From an uncultured Bacteroides sp. (GTDB taxonomy: Bacteria > Bacteroidota > Bacteroidia > Bacteroidales > Bacteroidaceae): a DNA stretch of 64,000 nucleotides. Positions 1 through 9,457 of the stretch are shown one piece after another (position 1 is the first letter of the stretch; every line of letters begins with the position of its first letter). Made by a program: the position numbers and the translations under genes. Where the stretch lies: NCBI GenBank assembly GCA_900552075.1, contig URYL01000002.1, positions 186,001-250,000 of the forward strand. Direction: 5' to 3'. The notes under the pieces were generated by a model. It saw only the letters and a program-made list of their open reading frames with translations, was not told the origin of the DNA and did not search any database.

Positions 1-786
1 CCAAAGGGAAAGAGAGATTGGAATGAGTTCTTAAAAGGGGTGGATAATTTTAATAAACATCTGGAACAAAAGGGTATCATTTATGCGCGTTCTATGTATA
101 ATATTCAGCATAAGGTCACACCGGAGGAATCGGGAAAATTGATGATAAAATTGGAATGTGAACGTCCTGATATGGAAATACACTATACATTGGATGGTAC
201 TGAACCAATGGAAACTTCTGCTTTATACGATTCTGCTTTTGTGGTTGACAAGGATGTGGAAGTAAAAGCGGCCACTTTTGCCAAGGGTAAGCAGATGGGA
301 AAGACGCTTATATTGCCTATTCATTGGAATATGGCTACCGCTAAGCCTTTGGTGGGGGCCCAAAAAGGAATGGATATATTAGTTAACGGTTTACGGGGAA
401 GTTTGAAGCAAACTGATTTCGAATGGTATACAGGAGAACTGTCGCAGCCTATTTCTTTTGTGGTAGATTTGTTGAAGCCGGAAAAAATGAAACATTTTGC
501 TGTAGGTTGTATTACGAATTATGGTATGGCTGTGCATAAACCTCGAATGATGAAAGTGGAAGTTTCGAATGATAACAAAACATTCACAGAAGTCGGACGT
601 TTAACCTTTACGGATAGTGAAATTTTTAAAGAAGGAAATTTTATTGAGGATTTATCGATTGAGCATGTAGGCATTACTGGACGTTATGTGAGATTTACGT
701 TGGAGACTCCCGGAAATTGTCCTGATGACCATGTTCGTCCTGGACAAGCGTCTAAAGTTTATATTGATGAAGTGATAATTGAATGA
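1..786 (+). CDS. Beta-N-acetylhexosaminidase (GH20), C-terminal part only
   Basis: The reading frame is open from the first base of the window, so this is the 3' end of a longer gene; the GTG at position 40 is only an internal codon. The visible 261 residues start with the end of the catalytic barrel (WNEFLK near the start), continue with a chitobiase C-terminal type beta domain (YTLDGTEP near residue 63), and end with an F5/8 type C (discoidin-like) domain. The full-length GH20 at 3677-6001 has the same domain order, which supports the assignment. The family removes terminal GlcNAc or GalNAc from glycans. The catalytic Asp-Glu pair lies upstream of the window and cannot be checked. The fucosidase gene follows after 25 bases, so the two are probably co-transcribed. 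Confidence 0.85.
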   Translation, partial: PKGKRDWNEFLKGVDNFNKHLEQKGIIYARSMYNIQHKVTPEESGKLMIKLECERPDMEIHYTLDGTEPMETSALYDSAFVVDKDVEVKAATFAKGKQMGKTLILPIHWNMATAKPLVGAQKGMDILVNGLRGSLKQTDFEWYTGELSQPISFVVDLLKPEKMKHFAVGCITNYGMAVHKPRMMKVEVSNDNKTFTEVGRLTFTDSEIFKEGNFIEDLSIEHVGITGRYVRFTLETPGNCPDDHVRPGQASKVYIDEVIIE

Positions 787-811
787 TATTCTGATAAAAT
801 AAATAAACTGA

Positions 812-3529
812 ATGAACAAGATAAATCAGTTTCTAATAGCGTGTGCATGGCTTGTCTTCCCTATTGGAGGCCAGGCTCAGCAAAACGATTCCTATTTTGT
901 AAAGCATTTGAAGTTTTTTGGAAATGAAAGTTTGGAACAGAAAGCTTCGATGGCAGCCCGGCTGGTCCCGTCTCCACAGCAGTTGGCTTGGCAACAGATG
1001 GAACTGACAGCCTTTTTACATTTTGGAATCAATACATTCACAGGTCGGGAATGGGGTGATGGAACAGAAGATCCTTCTTTATTTAATCCGACGGAATTGG
1101 ATGCTGATCAATGGGTACGTACGTTGAAGAAGTGTGGCTTTAAGATGGTGTTGCTTACTGCCAAGCATCATGATGGCTTCTGTCTGTGGCCGACAAAGAC
1201 GACTTCTCATTCAGTCGCCTCTTCTCCGTGGAGAAATGGTAAAGGTGATGTAGTGCGTGAGCTTCGGGATGCTTGTACTAAATACGGCATGAAATTTGGT
1301 GTATATCTATCCCCTTGGGATCGTAATGCTCCATGTTATGGGAATTCTCCTGAATATAATAAATTCTTTATCGAACAACTTACAGAATTATTGACAAATT
1401 ATGGTGAAGTGAATGAGGTTTGGTTCGATGGAGCCAACGGTGAAGGACCGAATGGGAAAAAGCAGGTATATGATTGGGATGCTTTTTATAAGACTATCCA
1501 GCGTTTGCAACCCAAGGCTGTAATGGCCATCATGGGTGATGATGTACGTTGGGTTGGCAATGAGAAAGGTATTGGTCGTGAAACTGAATGGAGTGCGACG
1601 GTACTTACTCCGGGAATTTATGCGCGTTCTGCAGAAAATAATAAACGGTTAGGTGTTTATGGTAAAGCAAAAGATTTGGGTAGTCGTAAGATGTTAAAGG
1701 ATGCAACGGAACTGTTCTGGTATCCTTCGGAAGTTGATGTGTCGATTCGTCCGGGTTGGTTTTGGCATGAAGAGGAAAATGCGAAGGTGAAAAGTCTAAA
1801 AGAATTATCCGATATTTATTTTCAGTCTGTAGGCTATAATTCCGTCCTTTTGCTGAATGTACCTCCCGACCGTCGGGGGCTGTTGAACGAGGCCGACGTA
1901 ACTCGTTTAAAGGAGTTTGCAGTCTACCGTCGTCAGGTCTTTTCGGATGATAAGGTTCAGGACGGCAATGTTTCGTGGACTGCTTGTGCGGGTGAATGTC
2001 GTTCGTATTCAGTTCGTTTAAATAGTCCGCTGAATGTGGTTCAGATTCAGGAAGATATTTCGAAAGGTCAGCGTGTGGAAAAGTTTACGGTTGAGGCTTA
2101 TCGGGACGGTCGCTGGCAGTCATTGAGTGAAGGTACTACAATTGGTTATAAGCGTATGCTTCGCTTCCCGGAGTTGACGGCCGATTCCATCCGTGTCCGC
2201 ATTGATTCTTGTCGTCTTTGTGCGAATATATCGAATGTATCTGCTTATTATGCTCCAGCTCTTACAAGCCAGACTCGGATTGCGGACTGGAATACCCTTC
2301 CTCGTTCTACTTGGAAGCAGTTATCTTCTTCTCCTTTAGTTCTTGATTTGGGTAAACCTATCCGTTTGAAGGCGTTCACTTATGCTCCTTTAAATGGAGA
2401 AGCAAAGCCGACAATGGCTTATCGGTATAAACTTTATGTCAGTGAAAACGGAAGGGACTGGCAGAAATTAATTTCTCAAGGTGAATTCAGCAACATTATG
2501 CATAATCCTTTGCCTCAGACTATTGCTCTTCCTGTTGTAACGACAGCTCGTTATGTAAAATTGGAGGCGGTGACTCCTGATGATAATCCAGCAATTGTGG
2601 AAATGGAGGAATTTGGAGTGACGGTTGTAGATGACAAAGATGATGAAACGAAAGTATATCCTCATCCGGATGAAGTATTAAAGCTTAAACCGGGAGATGA
2701 GCATCCAACTCAGAAAGGATGGTACTTTTATACAGCTCATGAATTTTTGGATAAACATACCAAGAAAGGACTTCCTTTAGGGTTTCAGGAACATAAGACG
2801 CAAACGATGAGCAAATCCGCTTGTGTAAATAATGCGAAGTGTTCCAAAGTTGAAAATGGTGTATTGCATATGTGGCCAGTGGAAGAGTCTGATTCAATCG
2901 ATAATGGCTTTGGAAAGTTTGTCAAATATTCTCATGCAGCTTATCGTTCGGTACGCTCTGGGAAAGAGGCTTGGTGTAATTTTACAGAGAATATGCGAAT
3001 TGAAATTCGTTTTAAACGTATAGCTGCCGAAGGGTTTAATGAAGCGCTTTGGTTTATGGGAAACAAGGGACCATGGCCTAAGAATGGAGAAATTGACCTG
3101 CTGGAGAATCCTAAAAAGAAAATAAATCAGCGTGCTCATTTTACCCTTCATTCAGAACATCATTATGCTGGGGTGGTAGGAGGTGAAGGAAGTGTCACTT
3201 CCAGTATTGCTTTGGCAGATATGAGTCAATGGAATATTTATTGGCTGGAATGGTATCCGGACAAGATTGTAGGAGGGGTGAATGGAAAAAAGTTTTTTGA
3301 ACATAAAAAAGGGAGTAATGGCAATATGGATTGGCCATGGAGCGACCCAGCAGGATTTTATTTGATATTCAGTACGGGATTGTCTGTGGATCCGAATGCT
3401 TGGCCTGGGAGTGTTAATCCGCAGAAATGGGATAAGCAGAATCCTCCTTCTATGTATATTGATTGGGTACGAGTTTATGTGAATGATGATTATAATCGGG
3501 ATAAAGCTCCCAAGGCAAGATATTACTAA
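812..3529 (+). CDS. Alpha-L-fucosidase (GH29) fused to a GH16-like domain
   Basis: This 905-residue secreted protein begins with a cleavable signal peptide ending near GGQAQ. Residues about 55-390 form a GH29 catalytic domain with HFGINTFTGREWGDG, the AKHHDGF motif and the EVWFDGA motif whose Asp206 is the expected nucleophile. Two beta-sandwich or F5/8 type C-like regions follow (about 390-610). The C-terminal 260 residues resemble a GH16 concanavalin-type fold, with the signature E-x-D-x-x-E intact at Glu760, Asp762 and Glu765. GH29 enzymes release alpha-linked fucose; GH16 enzymes cut beta-1,3 or beta-1,4 bonds in galactans, glucans and mucin O-glycans. Most GH29 enzymes are much shorter, so the fusion is uncommon. 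It lies between two GH20 genes, which fits host glycan breakdown. The GH16 substrate cannot be told from sequence alone. Confidence 0.88.
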   Translation: MNKINQFLIACAWLVFPIGGQAQQNDSYFVKHLKFFGNESLEQKASMAARLVPSPQQLAWQQMELTAFLHFGINTFTGREWGDGTEDPSLFNPTELDADQWVRTLKKCGFKMVLLTAKHHDGFCLWPTKTTSHSVASSPWRNGKGDVVRELRDACTKYGMKFGVYLSPWDRNAPCYGNSPEYNKFFIEQLTELLTNYGEVNEVWFDGANGEGPNGKKQVYDWDAFYKTIQRLQPKAVMAIMGDDVRWVGNEKGIGRETEWSATVLTPGIYARSAENNKRLGVYGKAKDLGSRKMLKDATELFWYPSEVDVSIRPGWFWHEEENAKVKSLKELSDIYFQSVGYNSVLLLNVPPDRRGLLNEADVTRLKEFAVYRRQVFSDDKVQDGNVSWTACAGECRSYSVRLNSPLNVVQIQEDISKGQRVEKFTVEAYRDGRWQSLSEGTTIGYKRMLRFPELTADSIRVRIDSCRLCANISNVSAYYAPALTSQTRIADWNTLPRSTWKQLSSSPLVLDLGKPIRLKAFTYAPLNGEAKPTMAYRYKLYVSENGRDWQKLISQGEFSNIMHNPLPQTIALPVVTTARYVKLEAVTPDDNPAIVEMEEFGVTVVDDKDDETKVYPHPDEVLKLKPGDEHPTQKGWYFYTAHEFLDKHTKKGLPLGFQEHKTQTMSKSACVNNAKCSKVENGVLHMWPVEESDSIDNGFGKFVKYSHAAYRSVRSGKEAWCNFTENMRIEIRFKRIAAEGFNEALWFMGNKGPWPKNGEIDLLENPKKKINQRAHFTLHSEHHYAGVVGGEGSVTSSIALADMSQWNIYWLEWYPDKIVGGVNGKKFFEHKKGSNGNMDWPWSDPAGFYLIFSTGLSVDPNAWPGSVNPQKWDKQNPPSMYIDWVRVYVNDDYNRDKAPKARYY

Positions 3530-3591
3530 TGAATGTTCCTTGTTTTTATCGTCAAACTCTATTCTGATACAAGTTTCTGAATGTTTAAAAA

Positions 3592-3633
3592 TCAGCCAAC
3601 TAATTCGTATCTGTTTATGGATTAGTTGGCTGA
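3592..3633 (-). terminator. Intrinsic terminator between convergent glycosidase genes
   Basis: A perfect 13-bp inverted repeat (TCAGCCAACTAAT and its complement, 3592-3604 and 3621-3633) with a 16-base loop. Read on the minus strand the stem is followed by a run ATTTTTAAAC, so it best serves the GH20 gene at 3677-6001. It may also stop the fucosidase transcript on the plus strand, where no T-run follows. Confidence 0.7.
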
Positions 3634-3676
3634 ATTATGTGATTGAATGGATATACTTATTTCGGTTGTTATATTA

Positions 3677-6001
3677 TTAATTGATGGCGATTTCATCGAG
3701 GAACAAGTAAGTTTGCTTGCCTGCCCCCGGATGCCATTTCGGTAATACCGGAGTATTCTTTCCGATAATGTGCACATAGCGTGTTTTTGTTTTGTCGAAG
3801 TTGACAGTATCGCGTTTCAGTACATTGTTCTTGCTGCCTTTTTCCAGTGTCGGAATGGATATCGAGCCTATCTTGGTGTAAGTCTTTCCATCTTCAGAAC
3901 CATACACTTCCAATCCTGTCAGTCCGAAGATATAGTCACCCGGAACCAGGTAGGTACCGACTGAGACAGAAGATATTTCTTTCGGTTCCTGCAAGTCGAT
4001 GGTGGCATCAAAATCCTGTCCATAAATACCGATATAGCGTCCCGAACGATAATTGTCGTCTCCTTGCATACCATCAACCAGTAAGTTGGCACCCTTGTAA
4101 GTGAACTTCTCGTCGGGTGTACATTTTAGGGTAATGGGATGCATGGTAGCTAGGTTGTACGTGAGAGTTTCTGCTGTCACATCGCTCTCACGGCCGTCAC
4201 GGATAGCCTTTGCCTTGATGGTTGTTGTCTGGTCTATCGTAAATGGCTGAGTATACTGTTGTGAAGTAGCCGAAGGGTCGGAACCGTCCAATGTGTAGTA
4301 AACCGGTGCATTGTCGAATGTTTTCAGTTGGATAGAAGCTGCTCCGCCTTCTCCTTTCGGTTCAACATCGATGGTGACATCCTCGAGATCCTTTTTATAA
4401 TTATATCCGTACAATTGGTACAAATCCAGCTGGTGGCGGAGGCGTTTCAGGAATCCGTTCAGGTCCTTCTTTGCCGGATTGCTCCATTGTAACTCGCTCA
4501 ATGCGGCGATGCGTGGCATCATCTGCCATTCCATCTTTATGCTGTCTTTGGTCCATTCGGTCCAGATACATCCCTGTACGCCGATAATGTTTTTCTTTTC
4601 TTCCGGAGTCAGTTCGTCGGATGCCGGTTCAAAGTTATATACCCGTGCCACACTGCTGATACCTTTCAGACGGTTATATCCTGGGTTGCTGAAATACAGG
4701 TGGCTGATGGGGCAGACAATGGTTGGATGTCCCAGCTGTGCAGCTTTGATGGAAGCCTTTACACCCGTCCATGCCATGACGGTAGTTGTTTCCGGATTTG
4801 GATTGCCTTCTAAAATCTCGTCCCATGCCAGCATTTTTTTGCCCCGTTTGGCAATTTCCTTTTCCACTTCGTTCATGAAATACACTTGGAGCTGGTTTTC
4901 CTTGCTGTGCTCTTTCGTGTCGCGCAGTCCCAGTTCTTTGATTTTGGCCTGACATTTTGGACATTTTTCCCATTCTGCTTTTGGACATTCGTCTCCTCCG
5001 ATATGGATATAAGGAGCGTCCGGGAAGATATCCATCAGTTCGTTCACCACATCCTTGGCAAATTGCAATGTACGAGGATTTCCTCCGCAAAGTACTTCTT
5101 TGAACACTCCGAACTTGGTAGCTGTTTCATACGGGCCACCGGTGCATCCCAGTTCCGGATACGAAGCCAATGCGGCCAGCATGTGTCCTGGCATATCTAT
5201 CTCGGGGATAACGGTGATGAAGCGTTCAGCTGCGTAGGCCACGATTTCTTTGGCATCTTCCTGTGTGTAGAAACCACTAACCGGAGTTCCGTCGAACTGA
5301 CCGGAACCGGGGGCAGTAATTGTTTCTTTACGGTATGAACCTATTTCCGTGAGTTTGGGGTATTTTTTGATTTCGATGCGCCAGCCTTGGTCCTCAGTCA
5401 GGTGCCAGTGGAAATAGTTGATGTTGTGCATGGCCATGACATCAATCAGTTCTTTCAGATATTCTTTCGGGAAAAAATGGCGTCCTACATCAATCATGAA
5501 TCCACGATAGTTATATAGTGGATAGTCATTTACTTCCCCTGCCGGCAGTGAGGCTAATGCCTTGCCTTTTGTGATGGGAAGTGCTTTATGGATGGTTTGG
5601 CAGCCGTAGAATACTCCTGCCTCGGTAGCCCCAGTTACGGTGATGGCATCACTCGTCACTTTCAGCTTATATCCTTCTTTCTGAATGATGGAGGGGTCGA
5701 TTTTCAGCATGATACAGTTTTTCTCGGCTTTTGTACCTGTTTTGACTTCTGTTCCGGTTACCTCTTTGATATAATTAGCCAAAAGTCGGGCGGTGTTTGC
5801 CAGCTTTTCATTGCCTTCGTCGTAGACGATGGTGGTGGAAGATTTAATCACGAAAGGCGCTGATGACGGATTTTCCGTCACTTCTTGTGGAAGTGGAATG
5901 ACATTCAGGTCACCCGTCTGGGTTTCTTGTGGCGCACAGGCCATCATCCATCCTGCTGCTAGCAGGCAGATTGTCCATACTTTTACTGAATTCCTTTTCA
6001 T
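3677..6001 (-). CDS. Beta-N-acetylhexosaminidase (GH20) lipoprotein
   Basis: The ATG at 6001 gives 774 residues and a lipoprotein signal (MKRNSVK, hydrophobic stretch, WMMAC with Cys22); the upstream in-frame TTG is unlikely to be used. Order: lipoprotein signal, GH20 N-terminal domain (about 35-165), catalytic barrel (about 166-530) with HWHLTEDQGWR and HIGGDECPK carrying the Asp337-Glu338 pair used in substrate-assisted catalysis, then a chitobiase C-terminal domain (YYTLDGSDP) and an F5/8 type C domain. The enzyme releases terminal GlcNAc or GalNAc from glycans, probably in the periplasm or on the outer membrane. It is encoded opposite to the fucosidase and ends at a shared intergenic terminator. 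The specific substrate linkage is not readable. Confidence 0.93.
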   Translation of the reverse strand: MKRNSVKVWTICLLAAGWMMACAPQETQTGDLNVIPLPQEVTENPSSAPFVIKSSTTIVYDEGNEKLANTARLLANYIKEVTGTEVKTGTKAEKNCIMLKIDPSIIQKEGYKLKVTSDAITVTGATEAGVFYGCQTIHKALPITKGKALASLPAGEVNDYPLYNYRGFMIDVGRHFFPKEYLKELIDVMAMHNINYFHWHLTEDQGWRIEIKKYPKLTEIGSYRKETITAPGSGQFDGTPVSGFYTQEDAKEIVAYAAERFITVIPEIDMPGHMLAALASYPELGCTGGPYETATKFGVFKEVLCGGNPRTLQFAKDVVNELMDIFPDAPYIHIGGDECPKAEWEKCPKCQAKIKELGLRDTKEHSKENQLQVYFMNEVEKEIAKRGKKMLAWDEILEGNPNPETTTVMAWTGVKASIKAAQLGHPTIVCPISHLYFSNPGYNRLKGISSVARVYNFEPASDELTPEEKKNIIGVQGCIWTEWTKDSIKMEWQMMPRIAALSELQWSNPAKKDLNGFLKRLRHQLDLYQLYGYNYKKDLEDVTIDVEPKGEGGAASIQLKTFDNAPVYYTLDGSDPSATSQQYTQPFTIDQTTTIKAKAIRDGRESDVTAETLTYNLATMHPITLKCTPDEKFTYKGANLLVDGMQGDDNYRSGRYIGIYGQDFDATIDLQEPKEISSVSVGTYLVPGDYIFGLTGLEVYGSEDGKTYTKIGSISIPTLEKGSKNNVLKRDTVNFDKTKTRYVHIIGKNTPVLPKWHPGAGKQTYLFLDEIAIN

Positions 6002-6044
6002 AGTATACAATTGATTTAAAGGTTTTTCTAATGCCTTGATTGTG

Positions 6045-6052
6045 CAAATGTA
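6045..6052 (-). promoter_or_regulatory. Bacteroides -7 box upstream of GH20
   Basis: TACATTTG on the minus strand matches TAnnTTTG and lies 44 bases before the GH20 start codon. No good TTTG is seen at the expected -33 position, only a weak TTG about 23 bases further upstream. Confidence 0.45.
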
Positions 6053-6154
6053 ATTATTTTTTCTGAATTAAGTAGCAAGTCTATATATTGGTTTAGAATA
6101 ATGTTATTTGAGGACAGATTTTGATAGTTGTGTCGGTACTCTTGTGATACATTT

Positions 6155-6184
6155 TTTGTAATCTCTCTATGTATGATAATTTTG
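6155..6184 (+). promoter_or_regulatory. Bacteroides-type promoter for the GH3 gene
   Basis: TTTG at 6155-6158 and TAATTTTG at 6177-6184, separated by 18 bases, match the Bacteroides housekeeping promoter pattern. The implied transcript would carry a leader of roughly 110-120 bases before the ATG at 6310. The 308-base gap between the GH20 and GH3 genes (6002-6309) thus holds two divergent promoters; I see no other element in it. Confidence 0.55.
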
Positions 6185-6309
6185 TCGAAATAGAAAAGAT
6201 AAGGGAAAATACTTGTGAAAATATTATTTTAAAATAAAATGTAGTAACTTGTGGGCAGATATTCATTGTGCTGAAACAAAGCTATGGGAAACTGCTAATA
6301 AATAAATCT

Positions 6310-8892
6310 ATGAGGTATGGTGTTTGGTTATTGGGTTTAGCTTTTTTAGGCTGTGCCCGTCCCGATTTTCGGGATTCGTCTTTATCTTCTGATCAGCGTG
6401 CGGACTTGCTCTTGCAGGAACTGACATTGGAAGAAAAAGTTTCTTTAATGATGGATGTATCGAAGCCGGTGGAGCGGTTGGGTATCAAACCGTATAACTG
6501 GTGGAATGAAGCGCTGCATGGGGTGGCTCGTGCCGGACTGGCTACGGTATTCCCCCAGCCGATAGGCATGTCGGCATCCTTTGATGATTCGTTGGTATAC
6601 AAGGTGTTTACGGCCGTGTCGGATGAGGCGCGGGCAAAAAATACTTATTACGTGCAACATGACAGTTACAAGAGATACCAGGGACTGACCATGTGGACAC
6701 CGACGGTGAATATTTACCGTGATCCGCGTTGGGGAAGGGGAATTGAAACCTACGGTGAAGACCCTTACCTGACAAGTAAGATGGGCGTGATGGTGGTCAA
6801 AGGTTTGCAGGGAGAAAGTGACGGGAAGTATGATAAGCTGTATGCCTGTGCCAAACATTTTGCGGTACATTCCGGACCGGAGTGGAACCGTCATTCTTTT
6901 GATGTGGAAAACTTGCCGCTTCGAGATTTGTATGAAACCTATTTGCCGGCTTTCAAGGCCTTGGTACAGGATGCCGGGGTGAAGGAGGTGATGTGCGCTT
7001 ACAACCGTTTTGAAGGAGAACCTTGCTGTGGCAGCAACCGGCTGCTGACGCAGATTCTGCGGAAGGAATGGGGATTCGACGGCATTATCTTGAGCGACTG
7101 CTGGGCCATCAATGACTTTTTCGATGAAAAAGGACACCGCACGCATAAGGATGCGCCTTCAGCCGCTTCAGCTGCGGTGCTGAGTGGTACGGATTTGGAA
7201 TGTGGCTCTACGTATGAAACACTGGTAGAAGCTGCCCGGAAAAAACAGATTGACGAGAAGGTTATCGACAAGTCGGTCAAGCGGTTGCTGAAGGCCCGTT
7301 TCGACTTGGGCGAGATGGACGATCCGGATAAAGTGTCTTGGACCAAGATTCCTTTCTCGGTCGTGGCTTCTGCAGCACACGATTCCTTGGCGCTGCGGAT
7401 GGCTCGGGAGTCCATGACGCTCTTGATGAACAAGAACCAGGCACTTCCGTTGAAGCGCGGTGGATTGATCGTCGCTGTCATGGGGCCCAATGCCAAAGAT
7501 TCGGTCATGATGTGGGGAAACTATAACGGAGTACCTTCCCATACGGTAACCATCTTGGACGGTATCCGGTCGGCACTTGGAAAAGATGATAAGCTGATTT
7601 ATGAACAGGGTTGTCCGTGGGTAGGCGATGAAGTGTTGGAAAGTGTCTTCAGTGAATGTAAGTCGGAAGGCCGACCAGGCTTCACGGCCCGTTATTGGAA
7701 CAATGTGAACCACGAAGGCAAAGTGGACGTGGAAACGCGGGTGATGACGCCGTTCAATTTCTGTACGTCGGGAGCTACGGTGTTTGCACCGGGTGTGAAC
7801 CTGACGGATTTTTCGGCTACGTACAATGCCACGTATGTGCCCAAGGCATCAGGAGAGATTGTGCTGGATGTGTATAGTTATGGCAAGGGAAGGTTGCTGG
7901 TCAATCAGAAAGAGGTGATGAAGTTTTATAATGTGCACGGTGGAAACAAGCAGTCTTGTGCTTTGCCAGTAGAAGCCGGAAAGAAATACGACATCGAATT
8001 GCAGTTTGAATATCTGCAGAGTGACGCACAGTTGAATTTCGACCTGGGCTTTAAGCAGAAAGTCAATGTGGCTCGGTCGGTACAGGCCGTGCGGAATGCC
8101 GATGTGGTAGTCTTTGTGGGAGGTATTTCTCCGAGTCTGGAAGGAGAAGAGATGGGCGTAGATTTGCCGGGCTTCAAGAAAGGTGACCGTACCAGCATTG
8201 AATTGCCGGAAGTACAGCGGGAATTGCTGGCTGCGTTGCATCGGGCTGGAAAGAAGGTCATTTTGGTGAATTGCTCCGGTTCTCCTATCGGTCTGGTGCC
8301 GGAAACGGAAACCTGTGAGGCGATTTTGCAGGCTTGGTATCCGGGGCAGCAGGGCGGTAAGGCCGTGGCTGAGGTCTTGTTTGGCGATTACAATCCGGCC
8401 GGACGCTTGCCGGTCACTTTCTACCGGAATACGGAGCAGTTGCCCGACTTTGAGGATTACAATATGAAGGGACGTACCTATCGTTTCATGACCGAAAAGC
8501 CGCTCTTCCCCTTTGGGTATGGGTTGAGCTATACTACCTTTAAGTATGGCACGGCTACTTTCAATGCACAGACGATAGGCAGTGATGACAATCTGACGGT
8601 GACTGTACCGGTGTCGAATGTTGGTAGTCGCGATGGAGAAGAAGTGGTACAGGTTTATCTGAACAAGGTGGGCGACGAAGGAGGTCCGGTCAAGACCTTA
8701 AAAGCCTTTATGAGGGTGTTTGTTCCGGCTGGAAAGACTGTGGATGTACGTATTACGTTGTCAAAGAAAGACCTGGAGTGGTGGAATGAAACCACTCACA
8801 GCATCCAGTTCTGTCCGGGAAAATATCAGGTATGGATTGGAGGCAGTTCCGATGAGAAGGACCTGAGCAAGTATGCGATTACGTTGAAGTAA
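6310..8892 (+). CDS. GH3 beta-glycosidase (glucosidase/xylosidase type) with PA14 domain, lipoprotein
   Basis: The ATG at 6310 gives an 860-residue lipoprotein precursor with a clean lipobox (LAFLGC); the upstream GTG at 6268 would bury that signal. GH3 N-terminal barrel features include DPRWGRGIETYGEDPYL, KHFAVHSGPE and ILSDCWAI, with Asp263 as the predicted nucleophile. A PA14-like beta domain is inserted in the second GH3 domain (about residues 440-590), followed by the FGYGLSYT segment and a fibronectin III-like C-terminal domain. The set of motifs resembles xylosidase and glucosidase type GH3 enzymes, so the sugar released is uncertain. It is divergent from GH20 and probably helps finish degradation of oligosaccharides in the periplasm. 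Confidence 0.9.
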   Translation: MRYGVWLLGLAFLGCARPDFRDSSLSSDQRADLLLQELTLEEKVSLMMDVSKPVERLGIKPYNWWNEALHGVARAGLATVFPQPIGMSASFDDSLVYKVFTAVSDEARAKNTYYVQHDSYKRYQGLTMWTPTVNIYRDPRWGRGIETYGEDPYLTSKMGVMVVKGLQGESDGKYDKLYACAKHFAVHSGPEWNRHSFDVENLPLRDLYETYLPAFKALVQDAGVKEVMCAYNRFEGEPCCGSNRLLTQILRKEWGFDGIILSDCWAINDFFDEKGHRTHKDAPSAASAAVLSGTDLECGSTYETLVEAARKKQIDEKVIDKSVKRLLKARFDLGEMDDPDKVSWTKIPFSVVASAAHDSLALRMARESMTLLMNKNQALPLKRGGLIVAVMGPNAKDSVMMWGNYNGVPSHTVTILDGIRSALGKDDKLIYEQGCPWVGDEVLESVFSECKSEGRPGFTARYWNNVNHEGKVDVETRVMTPFNFCTSGATVFAPGVNLTDFSATYNATYVPKASGEIVLDVYSYGKGRLLVNQKEVMKFYNVHGGNKQSCALPVEAGKKYDIELQFEYLQSDAQLNFDLGFKQKVNVARSVQAVRNADVVVFVGGISPSLEGEEMGVDLPGFKKGDRTSIELPEVQRELLAALHRAGKKVILVNCSGSPIGLVPETETCEAILQAWYPGQQGGKAVAEVLFGDYNPAGRLPVTFYRNTEQLPDFEDYNMKGRTYRFMTEKPLFPFGYGLSYTTFKYGTATFNAQTIGSDDNLTVTVPVSNVGSRDGEEVVQVYLNKVGDEGGPVKTLKAFMRVFVPAGKTVDVRITLSKKDLEWWNETTHSIQFCPGKYQVWIGGSSDEKDLSKYAITLK

Positions 8893-8914
8893 GGATTTCC
8901 CGATAAATACAATG

Positions 8915-8958
8915 CAGGGCGGTGTCCGGTTTGCCAGACACCGCCCTGTTTCTTTTTT
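8915..8958. terminator. Strong intrinsic terminator after GH3
   Basis: A 12-bp GC-rich stem (CAGGGCGGTGTC at 8915-8926 with its complement at 8937-8948) is followed by TTTCTTTTTT. It ends the GH3 transcript and could also act on the converging acetyltransferase gene. Confidence 0.85.
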
Positions 8959-8972
8959 GTAGAACGAAAGGC

Positions 8973-9455
8973 TCAGAGAATCAGTTCGTAGTCTACGATT
9001 CCCAGCCATTTGCCGAATTTGCGGCCCACTTCGCGGAAGCTGGATACCTTCTCAAAGCCCAGTTTCTCGTGCAGGGCGTAGCTGGCCTTGTTGCCTTCGG
9101 TGATGCAGGCAATCAAGGCATGCAGTCCGCAGCGGCGGCATTCTTCTATCAGATGTTGCATCAATTCGGTACCCAGTCCTTTTCCCGTGTAGGAAGGTGC
9201 CAGGTAAATGGTGGTCTCTACACTTTGGTTGTAAGCCGCCTTCTCTTTCCATCCGTGTACATAGCAGTAGCCGGCAATCTGCCCTTCTGTTTCGTATACG
9301 AAATACGGATATTTGCTACTGATGGTCTGGATGCGGTTCCACATCTCTTCTTCGCTCACCGGTTCCAGTTCAAAGGTAATGGTGGTGTGCGTAATGTAAT
9401 GGTTGTAGATGGCGGTAATGGCCGGAGCATCTTCTTTGCGTACTTTCCGAATCAT
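8973..9455 (-). CDS. GNAT acetyltransferase, phosphinothricin acetyltransferase-like
   Basis: A 160-residue single-domain GNAT protein, starting MIRKVRKEDAP. The acetyl-CoA binding region is visible around YLAPSYTGKGLGTELM, where the G-x-G-x-G/A type loop lies. The N-terminal pattern (A-I-x-x-I-Y-N-H-Y-I) is typical of the phosphinothricin or methionine sulfone N-acetyltransferase group, which acetylates amino groups of small amino-acid analogues. The start at 9455 lies two bases after the menA stop codon, so the gene is almost certainly translated from the menA transcript. A much longer open frame upstream runs through menA in another frame and is not coding. The natural substrate is unknown. 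Confidence 0.85.
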   Translation of the reverse strand: MIRKVRKEDAPAITAIYNHYITHTTITFELEPVSEEEMWNRIQTISSKYPYFVYETEGQIAGYCYVHGWKEKAAYNQSVETTIYLAPSYTGKGLGTELMQHLIEECRRCGLHALIACITEGNKASYALHEKLGFEKVSSFREVGRKFGKWLGIVDYELIL

Positions 9456-9457
9456 AA

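Noticed and set aside
1..8892. Calling the first glycosidase cluster a complete polysaccharide utilisation locus
   Set aside because: No susC/susD-like pair or regulator is visible next to these genes. The cluster may continue upstream of the window, so only the individual enzymes are claimed.
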